The translations under genes and the position numbers were made by a program. From contig NZ_WOEY01000053.1 of assembly GCF_013177695.1 (NCBI RefSeq), positions 1 to 64,000 of the forward strand: 64,000 bases of DNA, given 5' to 3'. The stretch comes from Paraburkholderia solitsugae (GTDB lineage Bacteria; Pseudomonadota; Gammaproteobacteria; Burkholderiales; Burkholderiaceae). Under the pieces are notes generated by a model. The model was given only the letters and a program-made list of their open reading frames with translations. It was not told where the DNA came from and did not search any database. Shown in pieces: positions 52,845-62,864 of the stretch (the first letter of the stretch is position 1; each line of letters begins with the position of its first letter).

Positions 52845-54152
52845 TTGCTGACCCAAACGTCCTACCCTGCCACAGTCGACGCGAACCCGGCCGATCAGCT
52901 ATTCCGGCGCGTCGCGTGGCGCTTCATGCCACTGCTATTCGTCGGCTACGTGGTCGCTTATCTGGATCGCGTCAACGTCGGCTTTGCGAAACTGCAAATG
53001 CTCAGCAGCCTGCATTTCAGCGAAGCGGCTTACGGCCTCGGCGCCGGTTTCTTTTTCATCGGCTACTTCCTGTTCGAAGTGCCGAGCAACCTGCTGCTAC
53101 ATCGCTTCGGTGCGCGGCGCTGGATCGCCCGCATCATGATTACGTGGGCGCTGCTTTCGATGGTCACTGCCTGGGTGCACACGCCCTTGATGTTCTACGT
53201 GGTGCGCTTTCTGCTCGGCGTCGCCGAAGCGGGCTTCTTTCCCGGCATGATCCTGTACCTCACCTACTGGTTTCCCTCACACCGGCGCGGCAAGATGACC
53301 GCGTTGCTGATGGCCGGGATTCCGGTCTCCGGTTTGCTCGGCGGCCCGCTGTCCGGCTATCTGATGCACGCCTGCAACGGCACGTGGGGTCTCGAAGGGT
53401 GGCAGTGGCTGTTCATCGTCGAAGCGTTGCCCTCGCTCGTGCTCGGCTTCGTCATCTATCGTTGCCTTGACGATCGCGTGGCCGATGCAAAGTGGCTCAG
53501 CAGCGAAGAAAAGCGCCTGATTCAGGATGAAATCGATGCCGACGCCGTGGTGCGCACGCATGGTTCGGTGCGCGCGGTGTTCGGTTCGGCGCGCGTCTGG
53601 CTGCTGTGCCTCGTTCTGTTCGGCGTGGTCATGGGCTCGTACGCGATCGGCTTCTGGCAGCCCACCATCATTCGCGGCACAGGGATCGACGATCCGTTGA
53701 TGATCGGTTTGCTGACGATGATTCCCTACTCGGTGGCGCTGATTTCGATGATCACAGTGGGCCGCCACGCGGACCGCACGCGCGAGCGGCGCTGGCATGT
53801 CGTCGTGCCCGCGCTGGTGGCGGCGTGCGGCTTCAGCCTGTGCGCGGCCAACGGGGACAGTTCACTGCTGTCGATGATCGGGCTCACACTGGCCGTCTCC
53901 GGCGTGGTTAGCGCGCTGCCGATGTTCTGGGCCCTGCCCACCGCGTTTCTCGGCGGCAGCGGCGCGGCGGCGGGGATCGCGCTGATCAACTGCACCGGCA
54001 ACCTGGCGGGCTTCATCAGTCCGACCGTGATCGGCTGGCTCAAGGGCTACACACATACGCTGGCGTCCGGGCTCGTGCTGACGGCGTGCACGCTGACGTT
54101 ATCCGCCGTGCTCATTCTGGTGTTCATTCCGGCCCGGCTGGTGAATCGCTGA
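52845..54152 (+). CDS. MFS transporter, anion:cation symporter (ACS) type
   Basis: 435 residues, twelve membrane segments. The signature YVVAYLDRVNVGFAKLQM in segment 1 and FFIGYFLFEVPSNLLLHRFG in segment 2 are hallmarks of the ACS subfamily, which imports glucarate, galactonate, phthalate and related organic anions. Starts at a TTG with AGGAGA upstream, 94 bp after the aldolase gene. Most likely the uptake carrier for the sugar acid degraded by the enolase-family and DapA-family enzymes. A strong bidirectional terminator follows the stop. Confidence 0.9.
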   Translation: MLTQTSYPATVDANPADQLFRRVAWRFMPLLFVGYVVAYLDRVNVGFAKLQMLSSLHFSEAAYGLGAGFFFIGYFLFEVPSNLLLHRFGARRWIARIMITWALLSMVTAWVHTPLMFYVVRFLLGVAEAGFFPGMILYLTYWFPSHRRGKMTALLMAGIPVSGLLGGPLSGYLMHACNGTWGLEGWQWLFIVEALPSLVLGFVIYRCLDDRVADAKWLSSEEKRLIQDEIDADAVVRTHGSVRAVFGSARVWLLCLVLFGVVMGSYAIGFWQPTIIRGTGIDDPLMIGLLTMIPYSVALISMITVGRHADRTRERRWHVVVPALVAACGFSLCAANGDSSLLSMIGLTLAVSGVVSALPMFWALPTAFLGGSGAAAGIALINCTGNLAGFISPTVIGWLKGYTHTLASGLVLTACTLTLSAVLILVFIPARLVNR

Positions 54153-54165
54153 GCTTGGGCGTCAA

Positions 54166-54208
54166 GCAAAAAGGCAGGTCAACCATGAGGGTTGGCCTGC
54201 CTTTTTGC
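54166..54208. terminator. Strong bidirectional Rho-independent terminator
   Basis: Arms of 19 bp (54166-54184 and 54190-54208) differ by a single G-U pair, contain GGCAGG/CCTGCC, and end in an A-run on the left and a T-run on the right around the 5-base loop ATGAG. It lies 14 bp after the MFS stop and 45 bp before the end of the convergent VOC gene, so it serves both. Confidence 0.9.
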
Positions 54209-54252
54209 ATTTCGAACCGCCGGCTTATGTTGCCAACGTCATTGCGCCGATA

Positions 54253-54687
54253 TTACTTCGCAAACAACGACGACATATCCGCAAACGCCTTGAATTCCAG
54301 CGCGTTACCCGACGGATCGAGGAAGAACATCGTCGCCTGTTCGCCAACCTCACCCTTGAAGCGCACGTGCGGTTCGATGATGAAGTCGATGCCGGCCTTC
54401 TGCAGCTTGTCCGCGGCGGACTGCCATTGTTCCATCGAAAGCACCGCCCCGAAGTGGCGCACCGGCACCGCGTCGCCGTCGACCTTGCTGGTCTGACGGT
54501 GGCCGATTTCCTCGGGCGCGAGGTGCGCGACGATCTGGTGGCCGTAGAAGTTGAAGTCGACCCAGTCCGGGGAACTGCGCCCTTCCGGACAGCCGAGCAA
54601 CTCGCCATAGAACTCGCGTGCGGCGGCAAGGCTATGCACAGGAAACGCCAGATGGAACGGCGGCAAAACGGTTTCGGCAACGCTCAT
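54253..54687 (-). CDS. VOC-superfamily (glyoxalase-like) protein
   Basis: 144 residues with two beta-alpha-beta-beta-beta modules: [20 protein letters not shown] (metal-ligand His), [26 protein letters not shown], and a closing [18 protein letters not shown] with the Glu ligand. Members are metal-dependent isomerases, dioxygenases or resistance proteins; nothing identifies the substrate. The ATG at 54687 gives the normal family length; ribosome site weak. Divergent from the LysR gene at 54843, which probably regulates it. Confidence 0.86.
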   Translation of the reverse strand: MSVAETVLPPFHLAFPVHSLAAAREFYGELLGCPEGRSSPDWVDFNFYGHQIVAHLAPEEIGHRQTSKVDGDAVPVRHFGAVLSMEQWQSAADKLQKAGIDFIIEPHVRFKGEVGEQATMFFLDPSGNALEFKAFADMSSLFAK

Positions 54688-54842
54688 GATGGGAAAACTC
54701 GCAGAAAGGAAAGTGGGCTCGCGTGTCGGCCAATGAAGCGGTCCATGAAGGCGCACGCGTGAGGCAAATTTTAACCATGACTAAAAATGGTGAAAAACGA
54801 TATATATTTGATCTGACCAACACCAAAATCGATCAATCGACG

Positions 54843-55736
54843 ATGCTCAGCGAACTCAAGACCTTTATCGCCGTCAGCCAGTACGGCACGTTTTCCGGCG
54901 CGGGCGCGCGCATCGGCCTGACCCAATCCGCCGTGAGCGCGCAGATGCAGCGGCTCGAAACGGAGCTCGGTTTCGCGCTGTTCGACCGCACGGGCCGCTC
55001 CGCCACGCTCAACGACGCCGGCCGCGACACGCTCGCGCTCGCCGAAGAAATGATGACGCTGTACGCACGGCTCTCGGAACGCGGCGCGGGCGCGGCCGAA
55101 AGCGGCATGCTGCGGGTGGGTGCGATCGCGTCCGCGCAAGTGTCGTTTCTCGCCGACGCGCTGGCCCGCTTTCGCGACGACCGCCCCGGCTGGCGGATTC
55201 GCGTCGTGCCCGGCGTGTCGCTGGGTTTGCTCGGGCAGGTGGACTCAGGCGAGCTCGATCTCGCCGTCATCATCAAACCGCCGTTCGCGCTGCCGTCAGA
55301 AATCGAATGGCGCACGCTCGTCACCGAGCCGTTCGTGCTGCTGGTGCCCAAGGCGCTTCTGCGGGACAAGCGGTCCTGGCGCGAGCTGCTCGTGAGCGAA
55401 CCGTTCATCCGCTACGACCGCGGGTCGTTCGGCGGCAGGCTGGTCGACCGCTTTCTGCGGCGCGCGCGGCTGAATGTGCACGACGTGATCGAGCTGGACG
55501 AGTTACAGGGTATCGCGCAACTGGTCGCGCGCGGCATCGGCGTAGCGCTGATTCCGAATACGGCGGGACTGGGCAAGTGGCCCGCCAATGTCGCCGCGCT
55601 CGAACTCGGCGACGCGACGTTTCATCGTGAAATCGGGCTCGTTCAGCGTCCGCGGCATAGCCGTCAGGCGGTAGCGGAGGCACTGGCCGACTGCATTGGT
55701 ACGGCGGCGGGGGCTGGAGTAGTGCGACCAGGCTGA
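54843..55736 (+). CDS. LysR-family regulator, divergent from the VOC gene
   Basis: 297 residues: HTH (LKTFIAVSQYGTFSGAGARI, LTQSAVSAQMQRLETELGF) and effector-binding domain. The ATG at 54843 gives the standard LysR start; the open frame reaches 54723 but that part is not LysR-like. The 155-bp gap to the VOC start (54688-54842) should hold the shared promoters and is AT-richer than its surroundings. No T-N11-A box is certain. Confidence 0.88.
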   Translation: MLSELKTFIAVSQYGTFSGAGARIGLTQSAVSAQMQRLETELGFALFDRTGRSATLNDAGRDTLALAEEMMTLYARLSERGAGAAESGMLRVGAIASAQVSFLADALARFRDDRPGWRIRVVPGVSLGLLGQVDSGELDLAVIIKPPFALPSEIEWRTLVTEPFVLLVPKALLRDKRSWRELLVSEPFIRYDRGSFGGRLVDRFLRRARLNVHDVIELDELQGIAQLVARGIGVALIPNTAGLGKWPANVAALELGDATFHREIGLVQRPRHSRQAVAEALADCIGTAAGAGVVRPG

Positions 55737-55904
55737 GTTTCCGGTGTGATCGGTGTGATCCGTCGCTGGCTGGATGGCTCGCTGGCAATCATGTTCGGCA
55801 TTGCCGGTATCAAGCTGCTGACTTCGAAAAGCTAGCCGCGTCTTCGGGGCGCGCCCGCTCTGCGATACTGTCACCCTGATGACTCGAGCGGACACGCGGA
55901 CACG

Positions 55905-56264
55905 ATGAGCGGTGGCAACGACCTGAATCCGGCAGCAAAGCGCTCGCCATTACAAAAGCGGCTTTATCTGGCGGGCGCGATCGTGCTGCTCGCCAGCCTG
56001 GTCGCCGCGGTGATCATCTATGCAATGGCGCCGGCGCCAGATAGCGCCGTCTCCCAGTACGGCATCGCAGACCCTCGCTATCAGATCGAATTGCAGCGTA
56101 TTGGGGGCACCGCGGAAGTGCTGATGGCGCAGCTTCATCAGTGGTTCGACGGTCTTTGGCAGGGCACGGCGCTCGCGTATACGGTGGCCGTGCTCGGCGC
56201 GCTGCTCGCGGGCGCATGCTTTTTCGTCGGCTACTTCTTTGCCGACGAGGAGCCCGACACCTGA
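55905..56264 (+). CDS. Two-segment membrane protein of unknown function
   Basis: 119 residues: LYLAGAIVLLASLVAAVIIYAMA and LAYTVAVLGALLAGACFFVGYFF as membrane segments, with a soluble loop of about 45 residues between them and a short acidic end (ADEEPDT). No recognised motif. The ATG at 55905 lacks a strong ribosome site. Single gene, convergent with the SulP transporter gene (58-bp gap). Confidence 0.65.
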   Translation: MSGGNDLNPAAKRSPLQKRLYLAGAIVLLASLVAAVIIYAMAPAPDSAVSQYGIADPRYQIELQRIGGTAEVLMAQLHQWFDGLWQGTALAYTVAVLGALLAGACFFVGYFFADEEPDT

Positions 56265-56322
56265 AGCGACCCGCCGCGTCTGACCAAACAGGCGCTTATA
56301 ACGCCTCCTGATAGCCGCTCGC

Positions 56323-58032
56323 TTACGACGCCTCTTTGTGCGTACCCGGCTGCTCCACGCCTGCCACGAGCAGCGCCTCATGCAAGGTGCTGAAAATGCG
56401 GTTTGTGCCGACGATCGGCGTGATTCCATGCCGATCCATATCCGAGCGCAGATACTGGTTCACACGCGCAAAGATCACGTCGACGCCACTCTGTTTTAGC
56501 GTCTCGCACAACTCGCCGACTGAACGCGCCGCCGAATAGTCGAGGTCGGTGATCGCGCCGGAGTCGATCACTAACCAGCGCACCGCGCTCGGCGCATGAT
56601 CGATCAGGCTGCGGACGTCGTCGACGAAAAAGTGGTCGTTCGCGTAGAACAGATCGGCGCCGAAGCGATAGACGATCAACCCCGGCGCGGTCTGGAGTCC
56701 GGGCGCGGCCGGCACCGGCACCCAGATGCCGCCTTCGCCCGGCACGAGAATCATGGTGTGCGGCTCGTAACTATGCCGCACATGCCGCAGCAGCGATAAC
56801 GCCACCGCCACCAGAATGCCGTGTTCGACACCGATCAGCACCACGGCCGCCGCCGTAAACACGGCCAACGTGAACTCACCGGGACTTTCGCGGCGGATCG
56901 AAAACAACGTCGTCAGATTGATCAGGCCGATGGCGATCGTAAACACGATGCTGGCCAGAATGCAGTGCGGCAGGTACTGCAGAAAACGGCTGAAAAACAG
57001 CAGCACCACGACCACCACTAGCGCGAATACGATCTGCGCGAACTGGCTGCGCGTACCGGCGCGATCGGCCATGGCGGTTTGCGTCGGACTGCCGTTCACC
57101 ACGAAGGCGCCGGAAAACGCCGCCGCGGCGTTGGCGGCGGCAATACCCAGCAGATCGGCATTGGTATCGACGGTTTCGTGATAACGCTCGGCGAATACGC
57201 GGCTCGCGGCGGCGCTTTGCGCGACGATCATGACGAAACACGAGGCGGCGACCGGCAGCAGTTCGAGCATCTGCTCCCACGTGACCGAGGGCATGCGCAG
57301 TGGCGGCAGCCCGCCTGCCACCGGCCCCAGTATGGCAATACCGTGCGCCGCGAAGCCGTAGACATCGCTCGCAGCGATACCCGCCACCACCGCGATCAAC
57401 GGTACCGGCACACGTGGCAGAAAGCGCTTGCAAACCAGAATGGAGACCACCACCAGCACAGAGATGGCAAGCGTCGGCAGATTGATCTGCGCCGACTCGC
57501 GCACCACGAGCGCGAGTTGAGCGACGCTGCTCGCGCCATGCCCGGGTATGCCGAACATGTCGCCCAGCATGGCAATACCGACCTGCACGCCAACGCCGGC
57601 GAGGAAGCCGACCAGCACCGTGCGCGAGAGAAAGTCAGCGAGAAAACCGAGCTTGAAGATCCGCGCGATGAACAGGAGCGCGGCGGTGAGCAAGGCGACC
57701 ATCCCGGCGAGCGCCGCATACTCGGCACTCGATGCCGGCGCCATGGTCGAGAGCCGGCTGGCGAAAATGGTGGCGGTGGCGGAATCGGCCGCTACGATGA
57801 GGTGCCGCGATGCGCCAAAGAATGCGAACGCGATAAGCGGCAGAAAGACGGTGTAAAGACCCGTAACGGCCGGCATGCCGGCGATGCGCGCGTAGCCGAG
57901 CACCTGCGGAATATCCATCGACGCCAGTTGCACGCCGGCCAGCGCATCGCGCGCCGCCGCGGCACGGCTCAAAGGAAGGACGCCCTTCAGTACGCCAAGG
58001 CGTGTGGTGATATTTGCCAGAAAATCTCGCAT
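56323..58032 (-). CDS. SulP-family anion transporter with STAS domain
   Basis: 569 residues: about twelve membrane segments (residues 25-420) with QLASMDIPQVLGYARIAGM and LIVAADSATATIFAS near the N-terminal transport core, then a cytoplasmic STAS domain (about 440-560) including IVYRFGADLFYANDHFF and WLVIDSGAITDLDYSA. SulP proteins carry sulfate, bicarbonate or dicarboxylates. The ATG at 58032 (MRDFLANITTR) gives the normal length. No cysteine-synthesis or carbonic-anhydrase gene is adjacent, so the anion is unknown. Confidence 0.92.
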   Translation of the reverse strand: MRDFLANITTRLGVLKGVLPLSRAAAARDALAGVQLASMDIPQVLGYARIAGMPAVTGLYTVFLPLIAFAFFGASRHLIVAADSATATIFASRLSTMAPASSAEYAALAGMVALLTAALLFIARIFKLGFLADFLSRTVLVGFLAGVGVQVGIAMLGDMFGIPGHGASSVAQLALVVRESAQINLPTLAISVLVVVSILVCKRFLPRVPVPLIAVVAGIAASDVYGFAAHGIAILGPVAGGLPPLRMPSVTWEQMLELLPVAASCFVMIVAQSAAASRVFAERYHETVDTNADLLGIAAANAAAAFSGAFVVNGSPTQTAMADRAGTRSQFAQIVFALVVVVVLLFFSRFLQYLPHCILASIVFTIAIGLINLTTLFSIRRESPGEFTLAVFTAAAVVLIGVEHGILVAVALSLLRHVRHSYEPHTMILVPGEGGIWVPVPAAPGLQTAPGLIVYRFGADLFYANDHFFVDDVRSLIDHAPSAVRWLVIDSGAITDLDYSAARSVGELCETLKQSGVDVIFARVNQYLRSDMDRHGITPIVGTNRIFSTLHEALLVAGVEQPGTHKEAS

Positions 58033-58178
58033 GCGCGATAGTGCCCCGAACTAAGGTTATCGCGCATCGTGCCGTGACTCGGCACACAAAGGCAAGGATT
58101 GCGGCTTTGATCGGCTAAAGAAAATGGTTAAAACCGGCCATGGCGCCGACCCCGCCACTGGAACCGCCCCACTTTGGC

Positions 58179-58277
58179 TTAACGCTTGAACTGCCCTGTC
58201 AGCGGATCCACATGCCGCGCGAAACCGAACAACGCGGCGATGCAGATCGGACAGGCGATGATGAACACGGCCAACAT
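58179..58277 (-). CDS. Candidate 32-residue single-segment membrane protein
   Basis: A short frame from an ATG at 58277 to a TAA at 58179 encodes a hydrophobic N-terminal helix (LAVFIIACPICIAALFGFA) followed by a polar end (HVDPLTGQFKR). GGGGTGCGAG precedes the start. Composition and layout are those of genuine small membrane proteins, and no larger gene lies in 58033-58506. Its two cysteines sit inside the helix. Conservation could not be checked. The rest of the interval, 58278-58506, holds the promoter of the next gene. Confidence 0.5.
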   Translation of the reverse strand: MLAVFIIACPICIAALFGFARHVDPLTGQFKR

Positions 58278-58506
58278 CTCGCACCCCGTAACAAATTGTT
58301 ACTGCCAAGTTTAAGCGATTGCCGTGCGAATTGAATGAGGGAAAACGCAAAACACTGTTGCGGAGTATTACGACATCGTTACTGCCGCACGGTAAGCGGC
58401 TCGTGGAAATGCACCTGAAAACGCGGCAAATAGCGGAGAAAAAAGCGCGCGCAACTCAACGCGCTATGATGCGCAAACCTTTGCTTGCCTACAAACCGGT
58501 TACACC

Positions 58507-58872
58507 ATGTACACGTCAACTTTCATCTTCGCGACCAAGCAATTAGACGAACGCTTCTACCGGCTCGACGAGACCATCGCCACCGCCGCCAAGGCCATTC
58601 CCGGCTATCTTGGCGAAGAGGCGTGGGAAAACGCGTCGACTGGACTGACGTCGAATGTGTACTACTGGGCGTCGCTCGACGCATTGCAAGCGTTGATGCA
58701 GCACCCCGCGCATCTGGAAGCGAAAGCGGCGCAGGCAAACTGGCTCGATGGTTATCAGGTGATCATCTCGGAGGTGCTGCGCACTTACGGCGATGCAGGC
58801 TTTGCCCATCCCGCAACGGCCCATCAAACGCAAGATGGACCGCCCGCGCGAGCCGCGTCGCCCGCACCATGA
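58507..58872 (+). CDS. ABM-family (antibiotic biosynthesis monooxygenase-like) protein
   Basis: 121 residues of the ferredoxin-like dimeric alpha/beta barrel: YTSTFIFATKQLDERFYRLD, IPGYLGEEAWEN, VYYWASLDALQALMQHPAHL and WLDGYQVIISEVLRTYGD. These small enzymes act on quinone, haem or polyketide substrates, and some are stress-induced without known substrate. The last 25 residues are Pro/Ala-rich and uncertain. The ATG at 58507 is the natural start. Confidence 0.8.
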   Translation: MYTSTFIFATKQLDERFYRLDETIATAAKAIPGYLGEEAWENASTGLTSNVYYWASLDALQALMQHPAHLEAKAAQANWLDGYQVIISEVLRTYGDAGFAHPATAHQTQDGPPARAASPAP

Positions 58873-58882
58873 AAGTACAGCC

Positions 58883-59345
58883 CTATTTCGCTTCCTTGAA
58901 CAGCACCACGCCGGCGAAACTCGCGAGCCCGCATGCCAGCACATACCACGCCGGCGCGTAAAAACTACCCGACATGCGCCACAACGCGCTGACGATCAAC
59001 TGCGCAAAGCCGCCGAAAAGCGTCACGCCCAACGCGTAGATGATGCCGAGCGAGGTTGCCCGCACTTCCGGTTTGAACGCTTCGAGAATCAGCACGAACC
59101 CCGCAGGGCTCGAAAGCGTCATCAAGCCGCTCAACACGAATACGACCAGCACCACCGTGCAGATCGACGGCCAGGTTTTGATCGCGTGAAACGCCGGCAG
59201 CTCCACCACCAGCGACACTAACGACGCCGCGTACAGCAAAGTCTAGCGACGCGGCATGCGATCCGCGAGACGGCCGGCGGAATATTTCGTCCACTGCATC
59301 GAGCAGGCGATTGGGCCGCTGTTGAAGAGGCCAGTGGGGCAGGAA
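58883..59345 (-). pseudogene. MFS transporter remnant (C-terminal half, with an in-frame amber)
   Basis: From about 59345 leftwards one frame reads GPIACSMQWTKYSAGRLADR then MPRR, a TAG (59243-59245), and without a shift TLLYAASLVSLVVELPAF through FKPEVRATSLGIIYALGVTL to 58883. SAGRLADRMPRR is the characteristic loop between MFS segments and FKPEVRATSLG matches the region after a later segment of the metabolite:proton symporter group. The N-terminal half is missing and the stop blocks the rest. Loss probably happened by deletion ending near the hairpin at 59387-59437. Confidence 0.75.
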
Positions 59346-59386
59346 GGCGTTTAAGGAGCGTGCTCGCACGAAATGAGTCGCCTCTT

Positions 59387-59437
59387 TTGTCCAATACTTC
59401 AGGCAAAACAGACGTCTTTGCCTGAAGTATTGGACAA
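59387..59437. repeat. Perfect 21-bp inverted repeat with a 9-base loop
   Basis: Left arm 59387-59407 starts TTGTCCAATACTTCAGG; the right arm 59417-59437 is its exact complement; the loop is ACAGACGTC. The arms are too AT-balanced and lack a T-run for a typical terminator. It sits between the MFS remnant and the RIO kinase gene, 153 bp before its start. Bases 59438-59589 hold the promoter region and nothing else recognisable. Confidence 0.8.
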
Positions 59438-59589
59438 CCCGCGACAGTTTGGACTCGTCTGTTCTGCCGCTGACACAGGCCGCTTCCCCGTCACCCCTTA
59501 TAATCCGGCATGATCCGAATTTCGCACCCTATCCCCTCACGTCCGGCCGCACAGCGCCGTTCAGCCGCCCACCGCTCTCCGGCGGCCGC

Positions 59590-60447
59590 ATGAAAACACC
59601 CAAACGCCTGCTCCCGCTGGTCGAAGAAGGCCTGATCGACGAAGTCATCTCGCAGTTGATGAGCGGCAAGGAAGCCACCGTCTACGTGGTCCGCAGCGGC
59701 GAGTCCACGCGCTGCGCGAAGGTCTATAAGGACGCCAAACAGCGCAGTTTCCGCCAGGCCGCGTCCTATCAGCAGGGTCGCAAGGTCAAGAACAGCCGCC
59801 AGCAGCGCGCCATGGAAAAAGGCAGCCGCTATGGCCGCGAAGTGCAGGAACAGGCGTGGCAGAACGCGGAAGTCGATGCGCTGTTCCAACTCGCCAACGC
59901 AGGCGTGCGCGTGCCGCAGCCCTTTATCTGCACGGACGGCGTCTTGCTGATGGAATTGGTGACTGATGCGGACGGCAACGTCGCGCCGCGTCTGAACGAC
60001 GTCGAGATGACCGAAGCACGCGCGCTCGAATTGCACGCGCTGCTGCTCAACCAGGTGGTGCGCATGCTGTGCGCCGGCATGATTCACGGCGACCTGTCCG
60101 AATACAACATCCTGCTCGCTGCAGACGGCCCGGTGATCATCGACCTGCCGCAAGCCGTGGATGCCGCCGGCAATCTGGAAGCGCCGGCCATGCTGGAGCG
60201 CGACGTGAACAACCTCGCCACGTATTTCGGCCGCTTCGCGCCCGCTCTGCTCGATACGAGCTACGGCAAGGAGATCTGGTCACTGTACGAAGCGGGCGCG
60301 TTGCACGTGGATGCCAAGTTGACCGGCCGTGTCGAACTGGACACCACGCCGATCGATCTCGAAGGCGTGCTCCAGGAACTCGAAGACACACGGCTCGACG
60401 AAGAAGCGCGTCTGCGCTACGAACAGTCGCTGCGCAGCGGGACCTGA
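59590..60447 (+). CDS. RIO-type serine protein kinase
   Basis: 285 residues of the bacterial RIO1-like kinase group: VISQLMSGKEATVYVV (nucleotide loop), RCAKVYKDAKQRSFRQ (Lys of the ATP site), the catalytic IHGDLSEYNIL (Asp and Asn) and IIDLPQAVD (metal-binding Asp in place of DFG). Phosphorylates itself or protein Ser residues; some members may be ATPases in ribosome maturation. The ATG at 59590 starts MKTPKRLLPLVEEG, the expected family start; the frame is open to 59449 but that part is Pro/Ser-rich. Stands alone downstream of the long hairpin. Confidence 0.86.
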   Translation: MKTPKRLLPLVEEGLIDEVISQLMSGKEATVYVVRSGESTRCAKVYKDAKQRSFRQAASYQQGRKVKNSRQQRAMEKGSRYGREVQEQAWQNAEVDALFQLANAGVRVPQPFICTDGVLLMELVTDADGNVAPRLNDVEMTEARALELHALLLNQVVRMLCAGMIHGDLSEYNILLAADGPVIIDLPQAVDAAGNLEAPAMLERDVNNLATYFGRFAPALLDTSYGKEIWSLYEAGALHVDAKLTGRVELDTTPIDLEGVLQELEDTRLDEEARLRYEQSLRSGT

Positions 60448-60533
60448 GTGGGAGATAAGCAGCGCCGCCCGCGCAATGCGTAAACGGTCAGTAAGCAAGA
60501 CCTTGTGCACCCACGCGCCGCTTCGAGAAGAGG

Positions 60534-61595
60534 CTACGATGCGCTGCTGTAACTGACCGTCTTGACCTTGATCGACGAAGCCGCCACGCCCGGTGCCGGC
60601 CCCACCGACTCCCGCATCGTCACACTCACCGGAAACTCGCGAAAGATCTCCCACGAGGTCCGGTAGCACTGATTGACCAGCCAGCGCACCGCGTTCTGCG
60701 TCAACTCCGCCGTCGGGATATGCACCGAGGTGAGTCCAGGCGCGGCATAGGCGGCCGAATAGTCATCGTCATACCCGATCACGGAGACTTCGTCCGGTAC
60801 GGCAATGCCCACCTGATGGAAGCGAGCCAGCGCGCTCACCGCCATCGTGTCGTTCGCGCAAAAGAGGCCTGTAAAGCGCTGTTTCGAATCGAGCAGCTTT
60901 TGCGTGGCCGCGTAGCCGCCTTCCGGCGAGAAGTCCGATTCGATCAGTGTGACGTCCTCGCGCGCGATGCCTTCGCGCAACAATTCGGCAAAGAACCCTT
61001 CGAGCCGGGCCTGATTGTCCGAAGCGCTGAATGGCCCAGAAATCACCGCGATGTCCCGATGCCCATGATCGAGCAGCGTGCGTGCCGCCAGCTCGCCCCC
61101 GCGCCGATGATCCGCGCAAAACGACGCCTCCGGCAACTGATCGAACGCACGATTCAGAAACACCATCTTCGGATGCATGCGATGCAGCATGTCCAGATCT
61201 TCGTCGTGCAGATCGTGGCTGATCACCACCACGCCGTCGCAATCGCGGCCAATCAGAAAGCGCACCGCCTCGATAGCCTGTTCGCGCGGCGACACTTCCC
61301 CACAGCCGGTCGCCACCACCACGTGGCGGCGCACCGCGCGCAGTTCGGTGTCGGTCTGCTTGAGAATCGTGCCGTAGTAGGAGCCGAAGAAGGTCGGCAC
61401 GAAAATGCCGATCATGCCGAGCGATTGCGTCGCCATCGCCCGGCCGATGGACGACGGCCGGAAATTCAGCGCTTCGATAGCCGCTTTCACGCGCGCGGCG
61501 GCATCGGCTGAAATGGGTCCCTTACCGGAAATGGCTCGTGAGGCAGTCGACATGCCGACACCGGCCAATGCCGCGACATCTTTGAGTGTTGCCAC
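60534..61595 (-). CDS. LacI-family regulator of the sugar ABC operon
   Basis: 353 residues: HTH with TLKDVAALAGVGMSTASRAI and hinge NFRPSSIGRAMATQSLGMIG, then a periplasmic-binding-protein-like sugar domain (GLFCANDTMAVSALARFHQ, VSVIGYDDDYSAAYAAPGLT). The GTG at 61595 is chosen because ACGGAGAA lies at good spacing; a TTG at 61610 overlaps that site. It follows the ABC ATPase gene by 48 bp on the same strand and is likely the last gene of the operon, repressing it without the sugar. The C-terminus extends about 20 residues beyond the usual end. Confidence 0.9.
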   Translation of the reverse strand: MATLKDVAALAGVGMSTASRAISGKGPISADAAARVKAAIEALNFRPSSIGRAMATQSLGMIGIFVPTFFGSYYGTILKQTDTELRAVRRHVVVATGCGEVSPREQAIEAVRFLIGRDCDGVVVISHDLHDEDLDMLHRMHPKMVFLNRAFDQLPEASFCADHRRGGELAARTLLDHGHRDIAVISGPFSASDNQARLEGFFAELLREGIAREDVTLIESDFSPEGGYAATQKLLDSKQRFTGLFCANDTMAVSALARFHQVGIAVPDEVSVIGYDDDYSAAYAAPGLTSVHIPTAELTQNAVRWLVNQCYRTSWEIFREFPVSVTMRESVGPAPGVAASSIKVKTVSYSSAS

Positions 61596-61643
61596 GCGGT
61601 TCTCCGTCAAGCCTGTTGTACTCCATGACGCTGCATCCGATCA

Positions 61644-62849
<1,206 letters not shown>

Positions 62850-62864
62850 GCCCTATTCCTAGAC

